A DNA stretch of 64,000 nucleotides from Streptomyces sp. NBC_01803 (GTDB lineage Bacteria > Actinomycetota > Actinomycetes > Streptomycetales > Streptomycetaceae): positions 4,944,501 to 5,008,500 of the forward strand of contig NZ_CP109073.1 of assembly GCF_035917415.1 (NCBI RefSeq), given 5' to 3'. The position numbers were made by a program, and so were the translations under genes. Under the pieces are notes generated by a model. That model worked only from the letters and a program-made list of their open reading frames with translations. It did no database searches and was not told where the DNA came from. Each line of letters opens with the position of its first letter. The first letter of the stretch is position 1. Of this stretch, positions 1-9,070 are shown in pieces.

Positions 1-110
1 AGGAGTGCCTGGCCGCCGAGGGCCCGGACGGCCCGACCCCGGCCCTGCGCCGCGCCCTGGCAGACCAACTGGACGACTTGCGGCGGGCGTTGAGCGTGCT
101 CAGCCGGTGA
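1..110 (+). CDS. 3' end of an unidentified gene (partial)
   Basis: The frame beginning at base 3 is open to a TGA at 108-110 and gives a 35-residue Ala/Leu/Arg/Asp-rich tail (ending LRRALSVLSR) that looks like a C-terminal amphipathic helix. Codon third positions are nearly all G/C, as expected of a coding frame here. The rest of the gene lies outside the window, so its product cannot be named. It runs in the same direction as pyruvate kinase but is separated from it by about 345 bases. Confidence 0.55.
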   Translation, partial: ECLAAEGPDGPTPALRRALADQLDDLRRALSVLSR

Positions 111-455
111 TGGCCAGATGCGTCCCGGGTCGGCGGGGCGTGTCGGCCTCGTCGAGCGGGGCGATGGCGAAGTCCGCGGAGGAGACGCGGGCGGCGGCGT
201 CGCCCCGCTCGGCGGTCCGGTCCCGGCCGGTCCGGCCGCCCGCGCTGGGCCGCGGCATGTTCGAACCGCCGGCGGCGGTGGCGTTTCCCACGTCGGGAGC
301 GGGGCACCTATCTCCCCTATAGGGACCCACCAAAAAAGCTCAAAAGAGCGGCGCCGCGCTCATTTTCGAGTTGTGGATGTCTCGTTAAAAGATGGCCTCC
401 CGGTGGTTGCTTTCCGATATCTCTCTACTGACTGGTAACTCATAGAGTTGTCGGT
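111..455. other. Non-coding leader region of pyruvate kinase
   Basis: About 345 bases without a convincing gene. The first 200 bases are GC-rich; bases 330-450 are clearly richer in A/T than the surroundings, as expected of a promoter region. A 10-base palindrome, CCCTATAGGG, lies at 315-324. No confident -35/-10 pair with normal spacing could be picked out, and no RNA fold of a known class was recognised. Confidence 0.4.
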
Positions 456-1889
456 ATGCGCCGAGCGAAAATCGTTTGCACACTTGGTCCCGCCACCGAC
501 TCATATGAGCGCATCGCCGCGCTGGTGGACGCGGGTATGGATGTGGCGCGGCTCAATCTGAGCCATGGCGGCCACGCCGATCACGAGTCGCGGTACCGGC
601 GTGTGCGCCGCGCCGCCCTGGAAAAGGGGCGGAGCATCGGAATTCTGGCGGACCTGCAGGGGCCCAAGATCCGGCTCGGCACGTTCCGCGAAGGACCGGT
701 CCTGCTCGAAAACGGCGACGAATTCGTCATCACCACCGACGACATCGACGGCGACCAGAACCGCTGCGGCACCACTTACACGGGTCTGCCCGGTGACGTC
801 TCCCCGGGGGAGCGCGTTCTCATCGACGACGGCCGGGTGACCCTGGAGGTCACGGCCGTCGAGGGCTCCGACATCCGCACCCGCGTGGTCGAGGGCGGCC
901 TGATCTCCGACCACAAGGGGCTCAACCTCCCCGGCGTCGCCGTCTCCGTCCCGGCCCTGTCCACCAAGGACATCGAGGACCTGCGCTGGGCGCTGCGCAC
1001 CGGGGTGGACGTGATCGCGCTGTCCTTCGTGCGCAGCGGCGACGACATCAAGGACGTCCACCGGGTGATGGCCGAGGAGGGCCGCTTCCTGCCGGTCATC
1101 GCCAAGGTCGAGAAGCCCCAGGCCGTGGCGAATCTCCAGAGCATCGTGGACGCCTTCGACGGCATCATGGTCGCCCGCGGCGACCTCGGCGTCGAAGTCC
1201 CGCTGGAGGACGTGCCGATGGTGCAGAAGCGCGCCGTGCAGCTCGCCAAGCGCAACGCGAAGCCGGTCATCGTCGCCACCCAGATGCTGGACTCGATGAT
1301 CGACTCCTCGCGGCCCACCCGCGCCGAGGCGTCCGACGTCGCCAACGCCATCCTGGACGGCACGGACGCCGTGATGCTCTCGGGCGAGACCAGCGTCGGC
1401 CGCTATCCGATCCAGACCGTCCAGACCATGAGCCGCATCGTCGTCGCGGCCGAGGAGGAGGTCCTCGCGCGCGGCCTCTCGCCCCTGGCCGAGGGCGGCA
1501 AGCCCCGCACCCAGGGCGGCGCGGTCGCCCGCGCCGCCGCCGAGATCGGGGACTTCCTCGGCGCCCGGCTGCTCGTCGCCTTCACACAGAGCGGGGACAC
1601 CGCCCGCCGCCTCTCGCGGTACCGGTCGCCGATCCCGGTGGTGGCCTTCACGCCCGACCCGGCCACGCAGGCCCAGCTCACGCTGACCTGGGGCGTGGAG
1701 AGCCATCTGACGCCGACCGTCCGGACCACGGACGAGATGGTGGCGCGGATGGACGAGCAGCTGCTCGGCCTCGGCCGCTGTCTGCGGGGCGAGATCGTGG
1801 TGATGACGGCCGGCTCGCCGCCCTCCACGCCCGGCACGACGAATCTGGTCCGGGTCCACCACGTCGGTGAGGACGACGCGCCCCGCTGA
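456..1889 (+). CDS. pyk: Pyruvate kinase
   Basis: Catalyses phosphoenolpyruvate + ADP to pyruvate + ATP, the last step of glycolysis, in the cytosol. The 477-residue length is normal for the family. Visible hallmarks are the N-terminal RRAKIVCTLGPATDSYE segment, the divalent-metal/PEP site MVARGDLGVEVP at about residue 240, and the QMLDSMI and AVMLSGETSVGRYP motifs, followed by the C-terminal regulatory domain. The ATG at 456 directly precedes the conserved N terminus; its ribosome binding site is weak. It is monocistronic and faces a tRNA gene on the other strand. Streptomyces usually carry two pyruvate kinases; the neighbours (ANTAR regulator and liv operon) identify this as the one outside the ackA/pta locus. 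Confidence 0.98.
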   Translation: MRRAKIVCTLGPATDSYERIAALVDAGMDVARLNLSHGGHADHESRYRRVRRAALEKGRSIGILADLQGPKIRLGTFREGPVLLENGDEFVITTDDIDGDQNRCGTTYTGLPGDVSPGERVLIDDGRVTLEVTAVEGSDIRTRVVEGGLISDHKGLNLPGVAVSVPALSTKDIEDLRWALRTGVDVIALSFVRSGDDIKDVHRVMAEEGRFLPVIAKVEKPQAVANLQSIVDAFDGIMVARGDLGVEVPLEDVPMVQKRAVQLAKRNAKPVIVATQMLDSMIDSSRPTRAEASDVANAILDGTDAVMLSGETSVGRYPIQTVQTMSRIVVAAEEEVLARGLSPLAEGGKPRTQGGAVARAAAEIGDFLGARLLVAFTQSGDTARRLSRYRSPIPVVAFTPDPATQAQLTLTWGVESHLTPTVRTTDEMVARMDEQLLGLGRCLRGEIVVMTAGSPPSTPGTTNLVRVHHVGEDDAPR

Positions 1890-1981
1890 GGTCCGTGTGG
1901 GCATCATCACATGTCATGCACACGTATCCGGTGCCGCGGGCGGCGCCGCCCGCGCAAAACGCCCGGATGGGCGAAAAGGGG

Positions 1982-2064
1982 TGCCGGGTGCGGGATTCGA
2001 ACCCGCAAGCCCTCACGGGCAGAGGTGTTTGAGACCTCCGTGTATGCCGTTCCACCAACCCGGC
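1982..2064 (-). tRNA. tRNA-Leu (anticodon CAA)
   Basis: Read on the minus strand this folds as a class II tRNA: 7-bp acceptor stem GCCGGGT/ACCCGGC, D arm, anticodon stem GAGGT/ACCTC enclosing the loop CTCAAAC (anticodon CAA, reads UUG), a long variable arm (TGCCCGTGAGGGC) typical of leucine, a T arm with GGTTCGAATCC, and discriminator A73. The three bases after A73 do not read CCA, so the tail must be added post-transcriptionally. It lies between pyk and the response regulator gene. Confidence 0.95.
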
Positions 2065-2156
2065 TCCGGCGGCGCCCGGTCAGTCTAGCGGCTTCCCCGG
2101 CGGCGGTGACTAGTACTCTCATGGATGCCCCTACCTGGCAGAAACAGAGGAGCATC

Positions 2157-2834
2157 GTGAGCACCCCCGACGTCCCCGACGAGCCCACCGCACCGGCGGA
2201 ACCCTCCGGCGCGGTGGAGAGCGCTCATGTCCCGCCCAACGTCACCCGTGTCGTCATCGCCGAGGACGAGGCCCTCATCCGGCTCGACCTCAAGGAGATG
2301 CTCGAAGAGGAGGGGTACACCGTCGTCGGGGAGGCCGGGGACGGCCAGCGGGCCGTCGAGCTCGCGCGCGAGCTGATCCCCGACCTGGTGATCCTCGATG
2401 TGAAGATGCCCGTCATGGACGGCATTTCGGCCGCCGAGAAGATCGCCGGCGAGTCCATCGCGCCCGTCCTGATGCTGACCGCCTTCTCGCAGCGCGACCT
2501 GGTCGAGCGCGCCAGGGACGCGGGCGCCATGGCGTACCTGGTGAAGCCCTTCAGCAAGAGCGACGTGGTGCCCGCGATCGAGATCGCCGTCTCCCGCTTC
2601 AACGAGCTGAAGACCCTCACCCAGGAGGTCGCGGACCTCGCCCAGCGGCTGGAGACCCGCAAGCTGGTGGACCGGGCCAAGAGCGTCCTGCAAACGCAGT
2701 ACGGCCTCACCGAGCCGGCCGCCTTCCGCTGGATCCAGAAGACGTCCATGGACCGCCGCCTGTCCATGCACCAGGTCGCGGAGGCCGTGATCCAGGACGC
2801 CGAGGAGAAGCGGCAGAAGCAGCAGCAGAAGTAA
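2157..2834 (+). CDS. pdtaR: PdtaR-like response regulator with ANTAR RNA-binding domain
   Basis: A receiver domain (acidic pair in VVIAEDEALI, phospho-acceptor Asp in ILDVKMPVMDG, conserved Lys in YLVKPFSKSD) is followed by an ANTAR helical bundle at the C terminus (LVDRAKSVLQ, with conserved Ala and hydrophobic positions). ANTAR regulators bind paired RNA hairpins and act as antiterminators on phosphorylation; the mycobacterial relative is Rv1626/PdtaR. The GTG at 2157 follows AGGAG by about 5 nt; an in-frame ATG at 2121 without a better ribosome site is the alternative. No histidine kinase is adjacent, so the partner must be encoded elsewhere. A strong terminator follows. Confidence 0.92.
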   Translation: MSTPDVPDEPTAPAEPSGAVESAHVPPNVTRVVIAEDEALIRLDLKEMLEEEGYTVVGEAGDGQRAVELARELIPDLVILDVKMPVMDGISAAEKIAGESIAPVLMLTAFSQRDLVERARDAGAMAYLVKPFSKSDVVPAIEIAVSRFNELKTLTQEVADLAQRLETRKLVDRAKSVLQTQYGLTEPAAFRWIQKTSMDRRLSMHQVAEAVIQDAEEKRQKQQQK

Positions 2835-2870
2835 CGGCGGAAGCGCGTGCGGGAGTCGCGCGCCCGTCGG

Positions 2871-2900
2871 AGCGCGCCCGGACACGTGTCCGGGCGCGCT
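2871..2900. terminator. Perfect inverted repeat terminator after the response regulator
   Basis: Bases 2871-2885 and 2886-2900 are exact reverse complements (15-bp arms, centre CACGTG), followed by TTGCTT. A GC-rich stem 36 nt after the stop codon is typical of a Streptomyces intrinsic terminator without a long U tract. Confidence 0.8.
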
Positions 2901-3141
2901 TTGCTTGTGCGGAGACCTGGGGTCCGGGATGAGCGGTTCTTGTCCGGATCGTCCGCTCACCGGTCGGCCGTGTTCTGTTACCGACGTGTGCCAGAGGTCA
3001 CGAGGCGATCACATCTGTCGCGACAGTGTGTTCGTGCAGCTCGTAGGGCAATAGATTCCGCTGCACACCGCACCGGTGTGCCGTTGCGCATGGGGAGTGT
3101 GCGGTGACAACACGTCTGGCTCGCTCCAGGGGGTTTTCGAA
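2901..3141. promoter_or_regulatory. Upstream region of the liv operon with a palindromic operator candidate
   Basis: The gap between the terminator and the lipoprotein gene contains a perfect 12-bp palindrome, CTGTCGCGACAG, at 3015-3026, and a -10-like TAGATT at 3052-3057 about 90 bases before the start. The -35 for this hexamer is weak. The palindrome immediately upstream of a possible promoter is a plausible repressor or activator site for amino-acid uptake, but its protein is unknown. Confidence 0.4.
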
Positions 3142-4290
3142 GTGCTCAACAAATCCATCGTGAGGCTCGCGATACCCGTCGCGGCCGGCGCGCTGTTGCT
3201 CACCGGTTGCAGTAGTGACGACGGTGGTTCGACCATCAAGATCGCTTATCAGGGTCCGCTCTCCGGCCAGAACGTCGGCCTCGGGGAGAACATGGAACGC
3301 GGCATCCAGCTCGCGATCAACGAGGCCAACGCCTCCGGCGACTACGACTTCGAGCTGGAGTACTTCGCCGCCGACGACCAGGGCTCCGAGACGGAGGCCA
3401 CCACCGCCGCGCAGAGCGCGATCGACGACTCGGACGTCGTCGCGGTCATCGGTCCCGCGTTCTCCGGCCCGACCAACGTCTCCGGCCCGCTCTACGGTCA
3501 GGCCGGTCTCGCGGCGGTCACGCCCTCCGCGACCAACCCGACCCTGACCGAGCAGGACTTCGGCACCTTCCTGCGTGCCGTTCCCAACGACAACGCCCAG
3601 GGCGCCGCGATGGCGGACTTCCTCTCCGGCCAGGACGGCGTGGACAGCGTCATGGTGATCGACGACGTGACCCCGTACGGCGAGGGCCTCGCCGATGTCG
3701 CGGAGGCCGACCTCACCGAGGCCGGGGTCGACATCCGGCGCGAGAGCGTCCCCCAGGACACCGTCGACTACAGCAACGCCGCCCGCACCGTCGTGGAATC
3801 CGGGGTGGACGCCTTGGTCTACGCGGGTTACTACGAGGCGCTGGCGCCGTTCACCACCCGCCTCAACGAGGCCGGCTTCGACGGCATCGGGATCTCCGGC
3901 GACGGCTCCAACGACGACGAGCTGATCAACCTCGCCGGCGACGCCGCCGAGGGCTGGTACCTCACCTGCCCGTGCACCAACGCGGCCGAGGAGGAGGGGA
4001 CTCAGGAGTTCGCCGAGCGCTACCAGGAAGAGTTCGACCAGGCGCCGGGCACGTACTCCGCGGAGTCCTACGACATCGCCAACATGATCATCGAGCAGAT
4101 CGCCGAGTTGGGCGGTGACCCGAGCCGCGAGGACCTGTACAACGCCCTCGCCGGCGTCGAGTACCAGGGCCTCACCAAGACGTTCTCCTTCGACGAGAAC
4201 GGTGAGTTCACCAATGACGCGATCTTCATGTACCAGGTCGAGGACGGCGTCATCGGTTATCTGGGTGCCACCGAAGAGCTGATCGGCTGA
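3142..4290 (+). CDS. livJ: Branched-chain amino-acid ABC transporter substrate-binding lipoprotein
   Basis: Captures leucine/isoleucine/valine (or a related amide) outside the membrane for the LivHMGF transporter encoded next. The GTG at 3142 is preceded by AGGGGG and gives a short positively charged signal peptide (LNKSIVRLAIPVAAGA) ending in the lipobox LLTGC, so the mature protein is lipid-anchored at Cys23. The mature part is a type-1 periplasmic-binding fold: IAYQGPLSG, AVIGPAFSGPTN and GDGSNDDELI are the recognisable ligand-cleft segments. The 382-residue length is normal. First gene of a five-gene operon. Substrate specificity cannot be read from the sequence. Confidence 0.95.
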   Translation: MLNKSIVRLAIPVAAGALLLTGCSSDDGGSTIKIAYQGPLSGQNVGLGENMERGIQLAINEANASGDYDFELEYFAADDQGSETEATTAAQSAIDDSDVVAVIGPAFSGPTNVSGPLYGQAGLAAVTPSATNPTLTEQDFGTFLRAVPNDNAQGAAMADFLSGQDGVDSVMVIDDVTPYGEGLADVAEADLTEAGVDIRRESVPQDTVDYSNAARTVVESGVDALVYAGYYEALAPFTTRLNEAGFDGIGISGDGSNDDELINLAGDAAEGWYLTCPCTNAAEEEGTQEFAERYQEEFDQAPGTYSAESYDIANMIIEQIAELGGDPSREDLYNALAGVEYQGLTKTFSFDENGEFTNDAIFMYQVEDGVIGYLGATEELIG

Positions 4291-4387
4291 CGGACAGCCC
4301 GGTTCCGGCGGAGGCGGGGCGTGATCCGCTCCGTCCCGCCGGCCGGGGCGTCCGGCTCGCCGCTCGTTCCCACAAGGAAGTCAGTCC

Positions 4388-5311
4388 ATGTCCCTTTCCG
4401 ATATCTGGGACGTTCTCGTCCTGGGTGTGGTGCTCGGCTCGCTCTACGCCGTCATCGCCATTGGCTACACGCTCGTCTACGGCGTGCTCCAGCTCCTGAA
4501 CTTCGCGCACAGCGAGGTCTTCATGTCCGGTGGATTCGGCGGCGTCATCGCCCTGACCATCGTGGAGCCGGTCGCCGATCCCTCCGGCCTCCAGTCGGTC
4601 GGGTACGTCCTGCTCGGCATATGCGCCGGAGCGGTCCTCGGCGGCGCGGTCGCCTTCGGTCTCGAAAAGGCCGCCTACCAACCGCTCCGCAGACGCAACG
4701 CCCCGCGCCTCGTCTTCCTCATAACGGCGATCGGCGCCTCGTTCTTCCTCTACAACCTCGCGGGCAAGCTGTTCGGGCGCTACCCGATCAAGATGCCCAC
4801 GATGTACGAGAACAAGAAGCTGTTCGAGGTTCTCGGCGCCCCCGTCAGCGTCACCCAGTTCATCATCGTGCTGGCCGGCGTGCTGATGCTGGTCACCGTC
4901 GACATCGTGGTGAACCGGACCAAGATGGGCTCGGGCATCAGGGCGGTGGCGCAGGATCCGGAAGTGGCGTCGCTGATGGGCGTGGACATCGACAAGGTGG
5001 TGTCCCGGACCTTCGTGCTCGGCGGCCTGATGGGCGGCGTGGCCGGCTTCCTCTTCGGCACCAACCTCCAGGTCGAGTACACGATGGGCTTCCTGCCCGG
5101 CATCACCGCGTTCGCCGCGGCGGTCCTCGGCGGAATCGGCAATGTGCGCGGTGCCATGCTCGGCGGTCTCACGCTCGGCGTGGTCGAGTCGTTCACCGTC
5201 GAGATCTGGGGCGACGCCTGGCGGTACGTGGGCGCGTTCGCCGTGCTGGTGCTCGTGCTGATGTTCCGCCCGACGGGTCTGCTGGGTGAGCGTGTGGGGA
5301 GGACGGCATGA
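4388..5311 (+). CDS. livH: Branched-chain amino-acid ABC transporter permease LivH
   Basis: Membrane permease of 307 residues with about eight hydrophobic segments and the family signature around QDPEVASLMGVDIDKV, the EAA-like loop that docks onto the ATPases, preceded by VVNRTKMGSGIRAV. It starts at ATG 4388 after an AAGGA site. It overlaps livM by four bases (ATGA), so translation is coupled. Together with LivM it forms the heteromeric channel for the substrate delivered by the lipoprotein at 3142. Confidence 0.95.
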   Translation: MSLSDIWDVLVLGVVLGSLYAVIAIGYTLVYGVLQLLNFAHSEVFMSGGFGGVIALTIVEPVADPSGLQSVGYVLLGICAGAVLGGAVAFGLEKAAYQPLRRRNAPRLVFLITAIGASFFLYNLAGKLFGRYPIKMPTMYENKKLFEVLGAPVSVTQFIIVLAGVLMLVTVDIVVNRTKMGSGIRAVAQDPEVASLMGVDIDKVVSRTFVLGGLMGGVAGFLFGTNLQVEYTMGFLPGITAFAAAVLGGIGNVRGAMLGGLTLGVVESFTVEIWGDAWRYVGAFAVLVLVLMFRPTGLLGERVGRTA

Positions 5312-6693
5312 GCGCGGGCACGACGACGGTGGCCAAGACGCCGCTGTCCGCGGCGGCCAGGCTCCGCAAGGGCACATGGTACGAACAGCCCCGGTGGCGC
5401 CGGCTCGGCGCGCTGCTCGTGCTCGCCGTCGTGATGGCCCAGGTCACCGGCGAACAGGGCGTGCGCAACGACCTCTTCTACGCCCTGGAGCAGAACTTCA
5501 AGGGCGGCGCCGTCGGGGTCTGGGTCGGCATCGCCGTGGCGATCTGGCTGATCCGCGAGTTCTTCAACGACGCGGTCGTCCGCTCCACCGCCCGCGTCCG
5601 CGACAGGGTCGCCGGGCCGGGGCAGAAGGTCCGTGAGGTGTCCGGCCGGCTGGCCGGCCGGCGCTCGTACCGCTGGGGCGCGCTCGCCGCGCTGCTCGTG
5701 GTGCTGATCGTCCTGCCGCTGACCGTGACCACGTTCTGGCAGCAGGTGCTGGTCGACCAGATCGGCGTCTACGTGATGCTGGCGATCGGCCTGAACGTCG
5801 TCATCGGCTGGGCGGGCATGCTGGACCTGGGCTTCATCGCGTTCTTCGCGATCGGCGCCTACAGCTCCGCGTACTGGACCGGCGGCCTGCCCGTCGAGCC
5901 GCCCGTCGAGCTGAACAACTTCCTGGTGATCCCGCTGGCCGTGATCACGTGTCTGATCGCCGGCGTCCTGCTGGGCGCCCCGACGCTGCGGCTGCGCGGC
6001 GACTATCTGGCCATCGTGACGCTCGGCTTCCACGAGATCGTCTATCTGGTGGCGAAGAACTACTCGGAGTTCACCGGCGGCACGCGCGGCGCGAACGGCC
6101 TGGACCGATTCTCGATCGACCTCGGATTCTGGTCGTACCAGTGGAAGCTGGACCCGGTGCCGTACTACTGGCTCCAGCTCGGCTTCGTGGTCGTGATCAT
6201 CGGCCTGTTCCTGCGGCTGGAGCATTCGCGCATCGGCCGGGCCTGGACCGCGATCCGCGAGGACGAGGTCGCCGCCGCCGCGACGGGTGTGGACACCGTG
6301 CGGTTCAAGCTGCTGGCGTTCGCCATCGGCGCGTCCACCTCCGGCATCGCCGGGGTGATCTACGCGAGCAAGCAGGCGTTCGTCAACCCCGAGCAGTTCG
6401 TGGTGCTCTTCTCGGTGCTCGCGCTGTCGTACGTGGTGTTCGGCGGCATGGGCTCGGTTCCCGGTGTGCTGGCCGGCACGGCGGTCCTGGTGTGGCTGCC
6501 GCAATTCCTGAGGGACCGGGTGGACCCGCAGGACCGGTACATGTACCTGGGCGCGCTGCTGGTGATCATGATGATCTACCGCCCGCAGGGCCTGTGGCCC
6601 TCGCGGCGGCGGCAGCGGGAGCTGAAGATGGCCGAGGAAGGTGTCGGAGGCGCCGACGCGCTGGGCGCGCAGCCGGGAGGTGCGCAGGGATGA
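5308..6693 (+). CDS. livM: Branched-chain amino-acid ABC transporter permease LivM with N-terminal extension
   Basis: The conserved permease core begins near residue 140 (QIGVYVMLAIGLNVVIGWAG) and contains the LRGDYLAIVTLGF and AIREDEVAAAATGVD motifs that contact the ATPases. The first ~135 residues are an extra segment with two further predicted membrane helices and a basic stretch, giving 461 residues in place of the usual ~330-400. Starts by ATGA overlap with livH and ends by ATGA overlap with livG. Confidence 0.95.
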   Translation: MSAGTTTVAKTPLSAAARLRKGTWYEQPRWRRLGALLVLAVVMAQVTGEQGVRNDLFYALEQNFKGGAVGVWVGIAVAIWLIREFFNDAVVRSTARVRDRVAGPGQKVREVSGRLAGRRSYRWGALAALLVVLIVLPLTVTTFWQQVLVDQIGVYVMLAIGLNVVIGWAGMLDLGFIAFFAIGAYSSAYWTGGLPVEPPVELNNFLVIPLAVITCLIAGVLLGAPTLRLRGDYLAIVTLGFHEIVYLVAKNYSEFTGGTRGANGLDRFSIDLGFWSYQWKLDPVPYYWLQLGFVVVIIGLFLRLEHSRIGRAWTAIREDEVAAAATGVDTVRFKLLAFAIGASTSGIAGVIYASKQAFVNPEQFVVLFSVLALSYVVFGGMGSVPGVLAGTAVLVWLPQFLRDRVDPQDRYMYLGALLVIMMIYRPQGLWPSRRRQRELKMAEEGVGGADALGAQPGGAQG

Positions 6694-7756
6694 CCGAGGA
6701 GCTGACGAAGACGGAGGCCGGGCCCGCGAAGGCGGTGGGCGACGTGCTGGACGCGACGGGCGTCACGCTGCGCTTCGGCGGCCTGACCAGCCTGGACAAC
6801 GTGGACCTGCGCATGGGCCGCGGCGAGATCCTGGCGGTCATCGGGCCGAACGGCGCGGGCAAGACCTCCCTGTTCAACTCGCTGACCGGCGCGTACGTGC
6901 CGCAGCAGGGCACCATCACCTTCCACTCGCGCGCGGGCGGCTCGCACGAGCTGCGCGGGCGCAAGCCGCACAAGGTGAGCCGCCTCGGGGTGGCCAGAAC
7001 GTTCCAGAACATCCGGTTGTTCGGCGCGCTGACCGTGCTGGAGAACGTGAAGATCGCCGCCGAGACGCGGCAGAAGACCGATGCGATCTCCATCATGCTG
7101 GGCCTGCCGAACGCCCGCCGTGACGAGCGGGCCAGTGACGAGAAGGCGCACCGGGTGCTGTCGTTCGTCGGCCTCGAAGGGCGGCTCAACGAGCTGGCCT
7201 CGTCGTTGAGTTACGGCGAGCAGCGGCGTCTGGAGATCGCGCGGGCGCTGGCGACCGACCCGGAGCTGCTGCTGCTGGACGAGCCGGCGGCGGGCACCAA
7301 CCCGACGGAGAAGCGGGACCTTGAGGGCCTGATCCGGAACATCAACACCGAGCTGGGCGTGAGCGTGCTGCTGATCGAGCACGACATGAAGCTGGTGATG
7401 TCGGTCGCGGACCGGGTGGTGGTGCTGAACTTCGGCAAGAAGATCGCCGAGGGCACCCCGCTGGAGGTCCAGCAGGACGCGGCGGTGATCGAGGCGTACC
7501 TCGGCGCGTCCGCCGAGGAAGAGCGGGCGGCGGTCGCGGAGATGGTGGCCGAGCAGGCGGAACACGCGGCTGACGCGGCTGACGTGGCGGACGTGGCAGG
7601 AGACGCCGAGCCCGCTGCCGGGGACGCCGAGCCCGCCGGGGACACCGGGCCCACTGGGGACACCGGGCCCGCTGGGGACACCGGGCCCGCTGGGGACACC
7701 GGGCCCGCTGGGGACGTCGAGCCCGCGGGGGACGTCGGGAACAAGGAGGAGCGGTC

Positions 7757-7760
<4 letters not shown>
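6690..7760 (+). CDS. livG: Branched-chain amino-acid ABC transporter ATP-binding protein LivG with collagen-like tail
   Basis: ATPase subunit: Walker A GPNGAGKTS at about residue 53, Q-loop in RTFQNIRLF, signature LSYGEQRRLEIARAL, Walker B LLLLDEPAAGTNP and the switch His in LLIEHDMKLVM. The ATPase ends near residue 275. After it come about 80 extra residues, first Ala/Glu/Asp-rich and then nine consecutive Gly-X-Y triplets of the GDTGPA type, encoded by an 18-bp tandem repeat (separate entry). This makes the protein 356 residues in place of the usual ~255-290. ATGA overlap with livM upstream, GTGA overlap with livF downstream. Confidence 0.95.
7638..7718 (+). repeat. 18-bp tandem repeat encoding (GDTGPA)n in livG
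   Basis: About 4.5 copies of an 18-bp unit (GGGGACACCGGGCCCGCT) lie in frame within the 3' end of livG. The translation is nine Gly-X-Y triplets, then GDV-EPA-GDV. Because the unit is a multiple of three, copy-number change lengthens or shortens the tail without breaking the frame. Confidence 0.9.
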
Positions 7761-8530
<770 letters not shown>

Positions 8531-8531
8531 C

Positions 8532-9047
8532 TCACGCGACCGAGCCGTTCGGGAACGCGGATCCCGTCGCCTGGTCAGGGGCCTGCCCCTGCTGGGCGGC
8601 GGGCCGCAGCGCGCATGTCAGCCGTGCCGTGCACACCCGCTTGCCGCGCTCGTCGGTGATCACGATCTCGTACGTCGCGGCGGTCCGTCCGGCGTACGCC
8701 GGGGTCGCCACGCCGGTCACCGTGCCCGTGCGCACCCCCCGGTGATGGGTACAGCTCAGGTCCACGCCGACGACCATCTTGTTCGGCCCGGCGTGCAGCA
8801 TCGCGCCCACCGACGCCAGCGTCTCGGCCAGCACGGCGGACGCGCCGCCGTGCAGCAGGCCGTACGGCTGGGTGTTCCCCTCCACCGGCAGCGTCCCGAC
8901 CACCTTCTCGGCGGCGGCCTCCAGAATCCGCAGCCCCATGCGTTCCCCCAGCGCCCCGGCGGAGAACAGCGCGGGCAGGTCGATGCCGAGTCCGGCCCAC
9001 TGGTCGATGATGGCCGCCGGAAACCGCGTCGTCGTTGGCTCTCCCAT
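8532..9047 (-). CDS. Hotdog-fold thioesterase (PaaI/YbgC-like)
   Basis: 171-residue single-domain acyl-CoA thioesterase-like protein. The hotdog signature is visible as GLLHGGASAVLAETLASVGA, with the helix residues expected to bind the thioester, followed by the beta strand ending CTHHRGVRTGTVTG. The ATG with its first base at 9047 is chosen because it lies just past the stop of the oxidoreductase gene and directly precedes conserved sequence; its ribosome site is weak. It is probably cotranscribed with the molybdopterin oxidoreductase upstream (gap 23 nt). The acyl substrate is unknown. Confidence 0.85.
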   Translation of the reverse strand: MGEPTTTRFPAAIIDQWAGLGIDLPALFSAGALGERMGLRILEAAAEKVVGTLPVEGNTQPYGLLHGGASAVLAETLASVGAMLHAGPNKMVVGVDLSCTHHRGVRTGTVTGVATPAYAGRTAATYEIVITDERGKRVCTARLTCALRPAAQQGQAPDQATGSAFPNGSVA

Positions 9048-9070
9048 GGGCAGCGTTCTATCAGGTTTGA

